Source: Xiphias gladius (taxonomy: Eukaryota > Chordata > Actinopteri > Istiophoriformes > Xiphiidae). Taken from it: a stretch of 64,000 nt of DNA. The DNA is taken from the NCBI RefSeq assembly GCF_016859285.1, contig NC_053400.1, forward strand, positions 14,998,546 to 15,062,545. Reading direction: 5' to 3'. Position 1 is the first letter of the stretch. Every line of letters starts with the position of its first letter. The notes under the pieces are model-generated. The model worked only from the letters and a program-made list of their open reading frames with translations, was not told where the DNA came from and did not search any database. A program made the position numbers and the translations under genes. Positions 13,446-26,400 of the stretch are shown piece after piece.

Positions 13446-14549
13446 GCAGTCGCTGAAAAAAATTGACCGTGCGCTACAGATTAGTCATCACAGAAGATGA
13501 AATCTGGCTTAGCCCTCAAAAGAAAACACTCACAGGTGCTAATAAGTGGAGCATCGCTTTCATTCGTTTAGATAAACCCATATACTTAATTTTTAATCAC
13601 TAGAAACTAAACACAGAAAACCCAATGCAGCGAAGTCTCTGGCTTGTTCAGGAGGTACAGTCAGCCCAGGTTACCTCTGGTAAAATTCAAAAGCAAACAA
13701 ATTATTAAAATGATGGGGGGGCGTATTAGAATGACAAATTTTCTAAATGATCCAGGAAATTAAACCAGTTTACAATAAACAAACATGCTACCTACCAGGC
13801 TACTGTTCAGATTCTCTTGTAACGCCACTCGCCAAAACAAGTCTCTTTTTTAATTGGTGAGACTAGTCTGATACAATGAAGCCAATGATTTGTTATGACA
13901 TATAGAATCAATGTATACTTAATGAAAACTCAAGTATATATCTGAAAGTGGCTGAACATGCTGATCATTATTTTTTAGAAAAACCTTCAAATGATGTTGA
14001 GCATCTTGTCCAGTTTTCAGGCAGCCACTCGTTCATCCAGTCAGTCAGCTACTCACTGTATGTACAGTACACCACATGGTTGGTTATAACAGACATTACT
14101 GTCAGACACAAAGAGAAAGAGGTCCTAATTTACTTTCTGAAAAGTAGTAAGTTCTGTTCATGAATGTGTCTGTCATTGTTTTAATGAAACTATCAGATTA
14201 ACAAATGACAAAACGCAACGGTTTGAAGGAAAAACAGTTTATAAATTATGTGCGATGTTTTCCTTTGCTAAATAATCTGCAATCATGTCAGTCATTCAGC
14301 ACTTTACAGCAGAAAAAGTACAGCTCAAGTTTATTGTTAGCCACCAGACTGGCGTTAGCAGGATACACTACGATGATTAAATTCTGGTAGTTTATCAAAG
14401 GGAAATTAAGAAATATAGAATATGAAAGGACTATCGTCTGATGTTTCTATTATTATATGCATTTCATTTTCTTTTTCTAATGTTTTTTTAATTTGTTGAT
14501 TTGTTTTTGTCTTAATGTTCAGATATTTGTTTATTCATTTATAATATAT

Positions 14550-14550
14550 A

Positions 14551-14609
<59 letters not shown>
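14550..14609. repeat. Compound (TG)n(TA)n microsatellite
   Basis: TG units at about 14550-14568 run directly into TA units up to 14609. Confidence 0.95.
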
Positions 14610-14612
<3 letters not shown>

Positions 14613-17524
14613 ATACACAGTCATGCTTTCGCGACATGTGTAGCCCAAAAAATTACAAACAGGGGACAAAATGAAACTGGACATTTTTGAGGAAAAGAAA
14701 AGATACGGCACAATGAAAAGACCATTTCTGCAGGACATATTTAACTAATGAGTGTGTGTTCTTGTCTCTAACAGAGAGGATGTAGCTTTTATGACCAACT
14801 CTGACAATCACATTTTCTTTCTCTTTTTAATTGATGAAAGAAGGGAAGTATATGAATGATGATAAGATATAATGTGTGATACATGATAACGAAGTGCAGT
14901 AGCAGCAGTTGTCAGTGCTGCGTACTGATGATGTGAATTATAATGGCAACAGACCTGTATGTGCTGGGACAGAAGTTAAACTACCTTTGGTGTATTTCTG
15001 ACTAATCTATTTTCCCAAATTCTTGTGGTCCCAGAGTGCTTAAAACCTTTTTTTTTTTTTTTCAGTTTGCCACTCTACTTCACCACCCACTTATTGATTG
15101 GTAAAAGCTTTTACTATGTGTCTGCTCCCCTGGTTGTTAGCATTTAGCATTGTTTTGGCTAGTTGATATCCATTTACTCAAGTTGGTTTTACTGAAGAGC
15201 ACACAGCAAGCAAGCTGTTAGTGAAGCTTTAAGGCAAGAAACTATGTATTTGCCTTGTGAAGGACGTTAAAGATGTACTTGGGAAATACAGCGTCATCAA
15301 AAGTGACTATGTGCAAAAGTTACAACTGAAACCGGCTGCAATTTTAAATTAATAATGTCCATGCCTATTGATAGAGGAAAATGTAAGTATTCAGTTTTGT
15401 GTTAAACGAGACACCACTTTCACACATGTAGACAGTCCATCCACAGTAAACATTAAGCGCAAGACTGGTTTTTTCAACTTGTATTTGTTGTTCAGTTGTG
15501 CCCCTGCAGAGTGCTCTCATATTGCTCATGTAACAGTACACTCATGGATTACCTGGAAATGTCATTAACATTATTTCAAAAAGGACATACAGTAAACACT
15601 AAAATTAGTTTGCAAGCTAATGACCATTTATTGAAGGACCTGGGGAAATCTAAATCTAAATTTGATATAGTGTAGAAGGAATCGCTGTAGCTCTAAATGA
15701 CTTTGGTTTTCTCCTGTAAAGCCAACTATTCATAAATATTTGTCGTCCTTCAGTCTGTCCATCAGTTGAACCTCCTACCTCAGTGAAACTGAATGTCCAT
15801 TAGACAAAATCACTTTTTTATCACTGTTTTTTTTTTTTTTTGCCACAGTGAGAAAATATAATTGCTCGCTGTATGGCTGAACACGCTCTGAGCCTTTGTT
15901 TGACAGTATAAAACATTTTTTGATGATGTAGCTACCAGACGGAGGGAATCTGGGTAAGGGGCAGAGGTTTCAGAATAGAAATGCTGCATAAAGGTTATGT
16001 GCTGCTACAGGTTTCCAGTTTGGTCAGTACCAGTATTATGTCATGTTATAATTATTATCATTATTTATTTAAATATGTAAATTGTCATTTTAATCAGAGA
16101 ATATGGTGTTAACCAATATAAGTCTTCCCCTGTATATTTGTCTTGTTTTTCTTCAACTATGCTATTTTATTTTTCTTTATTTCTTTCTTTCTAAACAAAA
16201 TAATAACTATAAAGTAAGGTCTATATCTGTAAAAAAAGTGCAGAGGAAAACATGTTTTTGGCAGAACCGCTTTATCAAATTGTGTCAAACTGTTATCCAT
16301 GTACCGTGGCCTGCTGGTAGATAAAGGAGTCACTGCATGTTACTCATTCATACAGGCAGCAGAGTTGTGTGTATTCTCACGGAGAAAGAAAGCACTTACT
16401 GTAACTGCACACACAAGCACACATTACAGTAGTTAACATACATGCTAGGATGCATGTGTACGCTAAAGCAATAAGCCAGCTAATGAAATGTGTATTAGCG
16501 CACTGATGAAAAAATATCTACGCCCATGCTTTAGACTGCAGAGATGCCTTGGCTTGATCACTGTGAATCAGCGCTTTGCCTTGTAGAAAGACAGCTTGTC
16601 ACTTGTGTGTGTGTTGCTTTATATTAGTACGGTATACTTTGCTTTGTGTAGCTGGTGGGTATAATAATATTTGTTTGTGTTTCTAATTTGACTCATTTTA
16701 TATGTTATAATGTGTTTTTCTTCTTTCGTATTTGGTCACATTTACTGTTATGAGATGAGCCACGGTGCAGTATTTCAAGGTTTTGTGCTGAAGTTTCACA
16801 TGTGAAATTGTTTAGAGACAGGATAGTTTTCATTGACAGACTGGAGTTAGTTTGCGGACTGAGTGTACCATCACCTCATCCCTGGATGGCCTCCACTTGA
16901 CCAACGTGCATCACCTCATCTCTACGAGGATTTCCACAGAGCAACTGTGGCTGTTCGTAGTGAGTCATTAACTGTGCTATTGATGTGACAAAATAAAGTC
17001 ATTAATCGTGATCAAAGCCCAGAGTGGTGTGTTGGTCAGCCATCATTCATTTACCATCAGTGATGTTTCAATACCATTATGAGCTTTAGACACTGGTAGC
17101 ACTGTGAAGCTTAGTCCAAACCTTGTTAACGTTGTAATGTTTGTAAATAGAGAAAATAATCACAATGTAAATGATACAGTAATTAGCACATTGTAATTTG
17201 AGTATAAGCACAGCACAGTGGCCGCTCTAGTACACTGCTGCAGTGAAAATGCTGTGTTGTTTACATTATCACAGGGGCAGATTAACCTGCCAGGGGGGCC
17301 CAGGGCATTAACCACCATTCCTCCAACTCTTCTCTACATTGTCTACAGTAATTCTACACTGCCATACTATATGGCTTCGAGTTTGCTGTGCAGTTATGTT
17401 ATTAAGCACAAATTATTATAGGATTTGGAAACATTGGTGCAACATTAGCGGAAATAATAAAGTTCTTGAACTTTTATTTTGACACAGGGCGCATCTTCAA
17501 GAGAGGGCCTCAAGCTCTGGTAAT

Positions 17525-17575
17525 AAAGCACATATCTTCTTATGGCCCCAATCATGTAAGAAGATATTGTGCTTT
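17525..17575. other. Inverted repeat forming a short near-perfect hairpin
   Basis: The left arm 17525-17542 (18 nt) pairs with the right arm 17557-17575 (19 nt) with one single-base bulge. The loop is 14 nt (17543-17556). The flanks do not extend the stem much, so the foldback is shorter than most pre-miRNAs. It could be a small RNA precursor or the core of a foldback element. Confidence 0.7.
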
Positions 17576-19465
17576 AATTAACTCAATTCAAGCTTGTTTT
17601 TAATCCCTGCAAGAGCACCTGTATATGCAGTAGGTCAATAAACACACCCACAATAAATAGGAGAATAGAGAAAAACACTGTTATAACCATTACAACCATT
17701 TGTAGAATTAGTAATAAATACATTAATGAATAACTATACATATGCAAAGATATAAACAAAGTAGTGAGAAGTAGTGAGAACTGAGAAGATGTAGTAGTGC
17801 AGCAGAGTCGTGTGGTGTTTAATTTCAGTTTTTCAGAGCAAAGTTGTAATTAAAGACATTCCTACAAACCATTTGCCACCCAGTGAACCTGGGGTTTTTG
17901 GGGCCCTGGGGCAGGTTCAGGTCAACCATTCAGTACACTCTAACTCAGCCCCAGACTGTTGTTTACTGTTGTTGTTTGCTCTCAAAGATCATTAAATCTG
18001 TTGAGAAAAGCATGTGATCTTGGTCACTCTGTCAGGTTAAATAAGAAAAGTGGTTTTGGTCCTTCACACTCTACTTTAGAATGAGGATCTGCTCTTACGC
18101 AACTTACTTGTTGAAATAAGGATTAAAGTTGCTGCACTTACAGTATTTTTTTTCATTGTATCATTCTGAAAGTCAGATGACAGTCTCATAAAAAGAGGAG
18201 ATTCAGCATGTCCTGTGGTCAGTGATCCATAGCATGATACAGCCAAAAACACTTGTCACCATCCGTCCACAATCACAGGATACTTCTCAAAGGAATAAAA
18301 TGAGAAATGAAAGTCACAGATCAACTAAAATTCGTCAAATATCATCATACAACACGCACTGCGGTGCATGCGTTACTTAAAAAAAGTCGTCAGTATTCTG
18401 CTAAAGTCACTGAGAGCATTTATTTTATAGCTTAAAAGATAGTGTTTTTTAGCCCGTTAATGTAAAACAAGAAAACATTGGTTTCTTTGAAAGGATCCTT
18501 TTATTAGAATAACTAAATAAACGTCTATTTAGATACACCAGACTATCAAGGTATAGTGTACGTTTTCCTGCTCGAGGGTTCTATCTGGTCTGTTCAACTT
18601 TATGTCAAAAGACCTGCAATTTATTTTCTTGATTTTTAATGAGTAAAAAAAATTTAATTAGAATGGCCTTTTTTGGAAGTCTCTTAATCAGATACATAAC
18701 AAGTGCCCTTTGGGTTAGAGGTGTGTCAAGCTGTTTGAGAGACATAGCCAAGAACAAATATAAAGGACTTTGGACTGACAATAGCACATCATTCACGACT
18801 ACAATGTAATGATATGTTCTATCTTACTTAAAGGAAATCAGTGATCTTTGTTAAAACAGCAGTGAGCAACAGATGTGCAGATTTTGGGATTTGGGGCCAC
18901 TGCTGTCATGGATGGATGAGAGAATGAGCCCACCAGGAACCTCCGTCTGAAGTGTCTGTCATAATCATTCCTCATGGGCGAGTGAAAAGTGGAGATGTCT
19001 TCATCATGGTTTTTTGCTACAAATGCATATCCTTGAATGTTATATAGGGACATCACATCACATCAGAGGTCTAGTCCACCAATAACGAAAAAAACAGGTT
19101 AAGAAAGATGACAGTAATGAGAATAAAAAATAAAAAATGCATAAATGAGTAACACAAAATACAATGGGGGGGGATTTACGAACAAAACTAAAGATCAGAG
19201 TAACGATTATATTTCAGGGTGAAGTGGTGACATTAACCAGGGAGGGTGAGCCTCAGCACCAGCTAGCGGTCAGATTTGAGGCAGTGCCGATCCACCGCGT
19301 CCCGCTGCACAAAAACTGCCTCGTCGTGAAGTGCGTTTCTTCTCGGTTTCGTCCAGATGCCGATCCCTGTTCTCTTAGGAACAGGAGGACAGCCCCAGGC
19401 CGGAATAAGAAACTGATGGCATGTGGTGGTGGTGGTGGTGGTGGTGGTGAGGGGTTTCGCTGCGC

Positions 19466-19503
19466 GTCACGTGGGCTGCATTCATGTGACTGTCTCACGT
19501 GGT
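19466..19503 (+). promoter_or_regulatory. ctsb: MiT/TFE (CLEAR/M-box) site cluster in the ctsb promoter
   Basis: Three sites fall within 38 bp: GTCACGTG at 19466-19473, TCATGTGA at 19482-19489 and TCACGTG at 19495-19501. These fit the binding sequence of TFEB/TFE3/MITF, which switch on lysosomal genes; mammalian CTSB is a known member of that network. They lie just upstream of the presumed first exon of ctsb, in a GC-rich stretch. Confidence 0.65.
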
Positions 19504-19529
19504 TTCTGGGATAAATGATGCACACACCT

Positions 19530-19612
19530 TGTTTTCCAGTGACCGGCAGTTAGTTAAAAAGAGGAGTGGGTTAAACCAAGTTCACACCAACAGCCGACAA
19601 CAAAGGTTCCAA
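19530..19612 (+). other. ctsb: Probable non-coding first exon of ctsb
   Basis: The ctsb start codon at 23458 follows an acceptor (TCTTTCAG at 23445-23452), so an upstream 5' UTR exon must exist. The best candidate ends at 19612 before GTAAGTAT, downstream of the GC-rich, CACGTG-bearing promoter. The exact transcription start is not determinable from sequence. Confidence 0.5.
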
Positions 19613-22600
19613 GTAAGTATTTGATTTTATTTATTTATTTTTTATTTCGAAGTTGTTGTTGTTGTTGGTGGTGGTGTTTGGTTTCTCGACGTTAAAGCGG
19701 TCTCAGTTTGTTTAGGCCCCAGTTATCAGACGTTGGTTACAGATTTTTTTTTTTTTTTTTTTTTTTTTTAAGACGGTGAATTAGCACTTATCTACATCTG
19801 CCACACTTTGCATAAACCCGCAGAGACAACACGTTTAACGTCGTGTGCGGTTAGTATTTGAGGGCTTGCAGTCTACGTCTTCATCTTAACCCTTAACTGT
19901 TTTCATAAGTCAAACGGGGGTTGTTTTGTGACTGCCTGACGCATTTTAGCCTCATGGGTCAGAGGTGGGACAGTGTATCTCATTCATTAACAATTAGGAC
20001 TCACCCAAAATGATCAATGAAAGCTGATTCGAACTAAATACCTACAGTGAAAATGGATATGAAACATAATACGGAACAGTTTTAGCGCATAAAAACGGGG
20101 AAATGGAAAGTGAAAGTTGATTTTTATGAAACATTGAAGGCAGCCATTCTGCCCTCTGGTTTAACCAGACAAAAGAGAGGGGCTGAGACTTGTTATACCG
20201 ACTTATAAACCTGTCTGGAGGAGAGGGGAAGAAAACCTGAAGAAACTGACCTCGGTTAGTGTTTAAATGACAAGACCATGTACCCAACTACACCACAGTT
20301 GGCAGTCCAGAACTGCTCCCATCAGTGCAAAACAAAGGAGGGAAAAAAAACAAAACAAAAGAGTTTTCAGATTTGCAAGTACTCGGAAAACAGGCCTTTT
20401 TTTGATGGTTGTGTAAATGTGGCTGTGCCCCCCCCCCCGCTCACAGCACTGCGACAAGGAAAGAGGAAATAAGTCTTATCTATAAGTAGAGAGAACGAAC
20501 CCGACAGATTTGTGGTGTACAATTACAGACTTATCAGTTGTCGCCTTGTTGATTTTTGTGCAGGCGACATGAAAGATATTTGTGTGTCACTTTTCATATG
20601 TGAGCATATACAGATGGGAGATTCAGACCTGTAAAGTGTCTTTGCACTCTTTCCAGGTGTTTGTACTGGAGGCACAAAGAGGAACTGTAGAGCATGAGGA
20701 CTATATGCCTTATCCCACCTGTAGTATAGTATTTCTTTTTATATTTTAATTTTTTTTTTTTAAACATGATTCCTGTAGTTTGGACATCAAAACTTGACTT
20801 TAAAGCCTCTTCAGACAAACCTATCAACACTGATCATATGTTGTGTCATGTTTATAGCAGATGTTTAACAAAAAAAAACAAAAAAAATTATATATATATA
20901 CATACATACATACACACACACAGACGATAAAATAGCTGAGCAAAGTGTTTGAAGAAACAAGGTTTCCGCCAGCTGAAGTCAGCTCTTTGGGAGCTGACAT
21001 GTGAAGACATTAGTTCTACTTAGAAAGGAGTTGTCCAGGGACTTGAAGGTCTTCTCTCTGTGGCTTTGGCGCTGACTCACCTGTTTCTGACTTGATCTGA
21101 AACCTCCCAAACTGAGAAAATTCCACGACCCCTTGGATCTTTGAAGCTCTTTAAAAATCTGCTGGTTAAAATCATAAATAAATCATCATCAATCTAATAG
21201 CGGGGCTGATATTTCTTATCGGAAAACGTGACATTTTGGAGACGTAAAGGCACTGCCGGAGGAGGGCCTCACAGCCCTCCACTATGACTCAGCAAGTTAA
21301 CATAGCCTGTGTGAGTCTTTGTATGACAGCTGTGTTGAAAGTAATTGACATGAGACCGATGTCTTGAGGACAGACAGCAGTGCTGAACAGCAGGTGGATG
21401 GTTAAATTCCTCAAATCATGTCCTCATCATTGTTTCAGCCTACAAGGTGGATTTTTTTGGTTGAACCACTTCTCCAAAAACTGAACAAAGAAAACCATGG
21501 TGTCTTTCATACTTGTCCTTCTTGTGACCCTAATGTAATTTGTTAGTCAGGGTTTGTCCACTGTATTTTTTTTTTTTTGAGATTGCACACAGTTAATAGC
21601 TTGTACAGTTTATAGACAATTTATAGCCACAGAAGTCATATATACTGCATAAACAGCACATACACTCGAATAAAAAATGACCCCTTCACTCCAACAGCTG
21701 GAGAACTCGCTGAAGCCTGTCTCCAGCCAACTTGTAACCATAACCTAGTTGTTATAAATAAACTTCCAATGCCCAGCCAAAAAAGTCACAGCTGACCATT
21801 TTTATTAGATTACACAGAATATGATATATTATGGATTGTCTGTGGTATTAAAGACGGTTGAGCACTTACAAGAGCCTGCTTGAGATTTTGGAGATGTCAT
21901 GGTGGGTGATTGCAGTATGGCAAGTGGTACTTCAGTGGGATTTTAGAGATCAGATGTTTTTCTGTAAAGTGGAATTTTATGTTCTCACTTCCCTCTGTAT
22001 ACTTTTTTCCTCATGATATTCAATGGCCTCAGTCATGTGATATCGAACCGATGGAACTGGAGTTTTTATTTTCTCAGACAGAACTTCTTCTTCTCCTCTG
22101 CTTTGTTTCGGAATAGGAGCATGCCCAAACAGGTGTGCTGATTTTACAGGTGCCTAACAAGACTGGCTCTTGTTCTTAAGAAAATCCATATGATAGAGTG
22201 CAGATTGGCCAACATCATCATCCGTGGTCCCTCTATCAGGGTTGTCGGGGTTTGAAGTTGCGTGTTAGTTCTTCCCAGTGTGTTTATACAGAAGCATGGT
22301 GTCTGCACTGGTGTTGATTTTTTTTTTTTTTTTTTTTTTGCTGGACCTGGAGCACCCTGCTTATCTTGAGCACCCTCCATCCTTCAGAGTAACAGGCTGG
22401 AGTATGATGTCTAATGGAACTGATCTCAACTCTCACTGGTGCATCTCACCTCTGATAATGTGGTCTTTACTATGTATTGAATTGTGGGTGACATTTTTCT
22501 GCTATATGAGGAGCTAGTTTTCCTTGTGCTTTTTAAAACGGAGCTGAAACCCAGCCTTATTACAGTTAAGTGAACAAAACTGATCAAAAAGGTCTGATCA

Positions 22601-23444
22601 AAAGGAAATACACTACAAATTGTAATCCAGAAGTCTGTTTCTTGTGCTGGCGTGTAGATTTAAATCTAGTGAATTAGTTGAGCTCAGTGAACTGCTCATT
22701 GTACGTGTGCTGACGCAGTCTGTTCAACCACCTGAAGGGACTCTGACTAGCATGACTGAGGATAAGAGGGTTTTTTTCCTGCTCTGTGTTTTTTAAACTG
22801 TGTAGGCATGTTCCACTTGTATCTGTAACTGTGGTGACAATCTCTACTCAGCTGTGAACTTTATTGGTCTAGTTTCAGGAGTGTATATAAGAGGGGAAGA
22901 ACATGTGCTCAAGCATAACATTACATTTTCTCACGCTTGTATTGGCTAGAAATGTGAGTTTTTCTTTACAGTTGAGTTTAAGTCTGAATTTTCATAAAAT
23001 TCCCCACTTACTTACTTTGCTTACTTATAGAGATAGATTTATAGATAGATTTATAGATAGATAGATAGATAGATATAGTTATTTTTTTTTTTAAAGTATT
23101 TTCAGTACGCTTTCCACCCTAGAGTGTTGTATTTACAGTCTTTTGGGGTTAAGTACTGCACATTTTGTCTTGTAGCTTTCTTTTTGAGACATTGTAATCC
23201 CTTCAGCCTTCCAGCCTGAAAGCTGATGAAAATACTCATCTCGCCTGGAATTTTTAGTGGAGTCTGTGTTTGTTAGAAGTAGGGTTTGGTCATTCGTGAC
23301 CAGGTTTTGTGATTTTTATTTTTTTATTTTTATTTTTTTAATTAATTAAAAAAAAAAAAAAATCAGAATTAATGAAATTAAGTCACTATAGCTCATAGCT
23401 GGTGTAATGTGAATAACCGATTTTACTCATGTCTTCATTTTGGG
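19613..23444 (+). other. Putative first intron of ctsb, no other gene seen
   Basis: AT-rich sequence with a T29-type run near 19742-19769, a TA/CA tract at about 20887-20922, a T21 run at 22319-22339 and a TAGA microsatellite at about 23029-23075. Open frames here are short and have no family match. Confidence 0.45.
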
Positions 23445-23457
23445 TCTTTCAGGCAAA

Positions 23458-26400
23458 ATGTGGCACATAGCCCTCATGCTATTGGCTGCCAGCTCGTCGC
23501 TGAGCCTGGCCAGACCTCATCTCCAACCACTGTCCAATGAGATGGTCAACTACATCAATAAGATCAACACTACATGGAAGGTGAGTTTGTTTGTTTTTAT
23601 GCCTCCGCGCTGGCGACAAGTGGCCGGAGCATTATGTTTCCGAGTTGTCCTTATAATCCGTACATCCGAATGTCCCATTCTCATGAACACGATATCTCTG
23701 GGACACCGGGAGGGAAATTCTTCAAATTTGGCAGAAACATTCACTTGGACTCAAGGATGAACTAATTAGATTTTGGTGGTCAAAGTTCAAAGGTCACTGT
23801 GACCTCACAAAACACATTTTTGGCCATAACTCAAGAATTCATATGCTAAATATAATAAAATACACTTAGTATCTTTTTATTAAATTTTCGCTACATGTGT
23901 TATACCGTTCTGGACAGACATGGATGTAGAGTGCAACTTGACTGGTTGGCGAGGCGTATAACAGCAAGGTGGTAATTCTAATAATTCTTTTCTTTTTACC
24001 TCTGACTCCTCTCGTGGGTATAAGCAGTTCTATTTGACTAAATCTCCCTTCTCTCCTCCAGGCTGGTCACAACTTCCATAATGTTGACTACAGTTATGTC
24101 CAGAAACTCTGTGGTACGATGCTGAAGGGACCTAAACTGCCAATCATGTGAGTCTCATATATAAACAGTCTGTTGCTGAATGTGAAATACATAAGATCGA
24201 CTTAGGTTTCGTATTCCTTTCCACTCACATATCAGTGAGAGTTAGTATTTGCTGTGTTGTACACAGTGGTTGCAGTGTCACTGAGAAAGACATTGTAGTT
24301 GTATGTTTTACAGTAGTAGCACACAGTAATACTTAACTCTACAACGTTGTTTTCCTTTACACAGGGTTCAGTATGCCGGAGACCTGAAGCTGCCGAAAGA
24401 ATTTGACTCCAGAGAGCAGTGGCCCAACTGTCCCACTCTGAAGGAGATCAGAGACCAGGGCTCCTGTGGATCCTGTTGGGTGAGCAGAAAAAAAACAACG
24501 CATATGTACTTTAATTTTCATCCTACTGTTGAGTGTAAACTCACTTTATTGTCATTTATTCACATCTAGACTGCTTCCCTGTTAAGGGGTTATATTTCGT
24601 TTTGTGACATGTCTTGGTTCTTCTGCCCACAGGCGTTTGGTGCTGCAGAGGCTATCTCCGACCGTGTGTGTATCCACAGCAATAGCATGGTCAGTGTGGA
24701 GATATCCGCCGAGGATCTGCTGACCTGTTGTGACACCTGTGGCATGGGGTAAGGCACAGGGATCCGTGAACAGTTTCACTACTTTGTTGTGTTAAACTCT
24801 GACCTACTGTAGGAGGACCATAATCCAGATCTCAAAAGCAAAGTATACTGTTTGAAATGTGAATTATCTGTTTTTTGATGTGTAGAAAGAATGAACTTGC
24901 TCAATACAGGTTCACCAGTGAATCATCTGATATGTAGATGGAAGTCTTGACATTGTATAGGAATGGACCAATCCCATAAACAGGATTAGTATCTGTGTTA
25001 AAACTGATCTTATTAAGCAGCCTGTGTATCAGCCATGACATAACTAATCCATCTGAAATACAGTTTCTTTATCAATGTAATTTATAAAATTCAGTTTTAG
25101 TCATTAATTCACAAGGGGTCGTTGACACAATTTTTAGGGCAAGCGCAATCTCTAGGCTCAGTGTAACGTTAAATAAAAAGTGAGTTCCCCACAGAGGTAT
25201 AAAGATTTTACATTCGGGAAAAGAGAACACTATTAATGAATAGTAATATTATCATTGTGATGTTGTCATGCAGTAATGAGACTTACTGGGAGAGGAAAAC
25301 GTTGAATTGGTGCAGCCCTAATATTGTACAGTGTCCACATTTGGAAGTGGAAGCAGAGAGTGCTTATTGGTTGTCAGTTAAGGTGGAAAAAGTTGGAATT
25401 CATGGTTTTGTTTTTTATGTTCCACTCATTTTAGATGTAATGGTGGGTACCCCTCGTCTGCCTGGGACTTCTGGACCAAAGAGGGACTGGTCTCTGGAGG
25501 TCTCTTTGACTCCCACATCGGTGAGTTTTGTATCTTTGAGGCTCTTACAGTGGGAGACATGTATGTGTGGTGTCTACAACTCTGACTCCATCATTATGTC
25601 AACAGGTTGCCGGCCCTACACCATCCCCCCCTGTGAGCACCATGTGAATGGTACCAGACCTCCCTGCACTGGAGAGGGTGGAGACACACCGAAGTGCATC
25701 CTCAAGTGTGATCCTGGATACACGCCAAGCTACAAAGAGGACAAGCATTATGGTAAGAGAAGAAGAAGGAAAACATTTTGATCACCATAAATATGGGAGG
25801 CATGAGAGATTTTTAGGTTTAAGCATGCTAACATTAACCGTGTGCCTTTGCATACTCACCAGTATATACTCGATTAAAAGTAGAAATGAAATGTAACATT
25901 TAAACTGTATTTAGTTCCTGCCCTATGTTTTTGTTTTTTATTATATTATATTGTCGGTTGGTTGGTTGGTTGGTTGGACTGCTGGGATGTGATTCACTGT
26001 TGCTCTGAATCTGTTTATAAATGCAGTATGGGAAACAAAATGGTAAGTATTTGAATAGTAAACAGACTCAAAAGTATGATTTATTATCTTGAAATATGTA
26101 TGCATACATTCTTAAATGTTTTTGTAAAGTTCATTAGAAATTCAGGTTACTCATTGTATTAAGTTGTTATTACTAATAGTTGTTGTTGTTGTTGTTATAA
26201 TTAATTGTTGTTATTAATGATGATATGGTATTAGCAGTTACAGCATCATTAATCTATCACTAACTGGCATACATTTACACTGACTTGTCTCGCACATATA
26301 TAGTATTTATAAGATATTTGATAAAGAGAAACTGTTGTATTTCCTAACATGAGCCTAACCCTAATGATGGTGAACACACGCGCACACACACACACACACA

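Larger units (their letters stand above)
13446..19240. other. Long non-coding stretch between xkr5 and ctsb
   Basis: No exon is supportable here. Poly(A)-type AATAAA strings at 13774-13779 and 16992-16997 could end the xkr5 transcript. The sequence is AT-rich with a TG/TA microsatellite and one strong hairpin, each listed separately. Confidence 0.5.

Noticed and set aside
17270-17930. Inverted similarity between CCTGCCAGGGGGGCCCAGGG and TGGGGCCCTGGGGCAGGTT as termini of a transposon.
   Set aside because: The match is short and GC-run driven, with no target-site duplication or further inverted pairing.
26027-26042. A 16-nt micro-exon candidate in ctsb intron 6 (ATGCAG|TATGG...AAAATG|GTAAGT), which would restore the phase needed by exon 8.
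   Set aside because: Including it puts exon 7 in the wrong frame and creates an immediate TAA at the start of exon 7, so it cannot rescue the protein.
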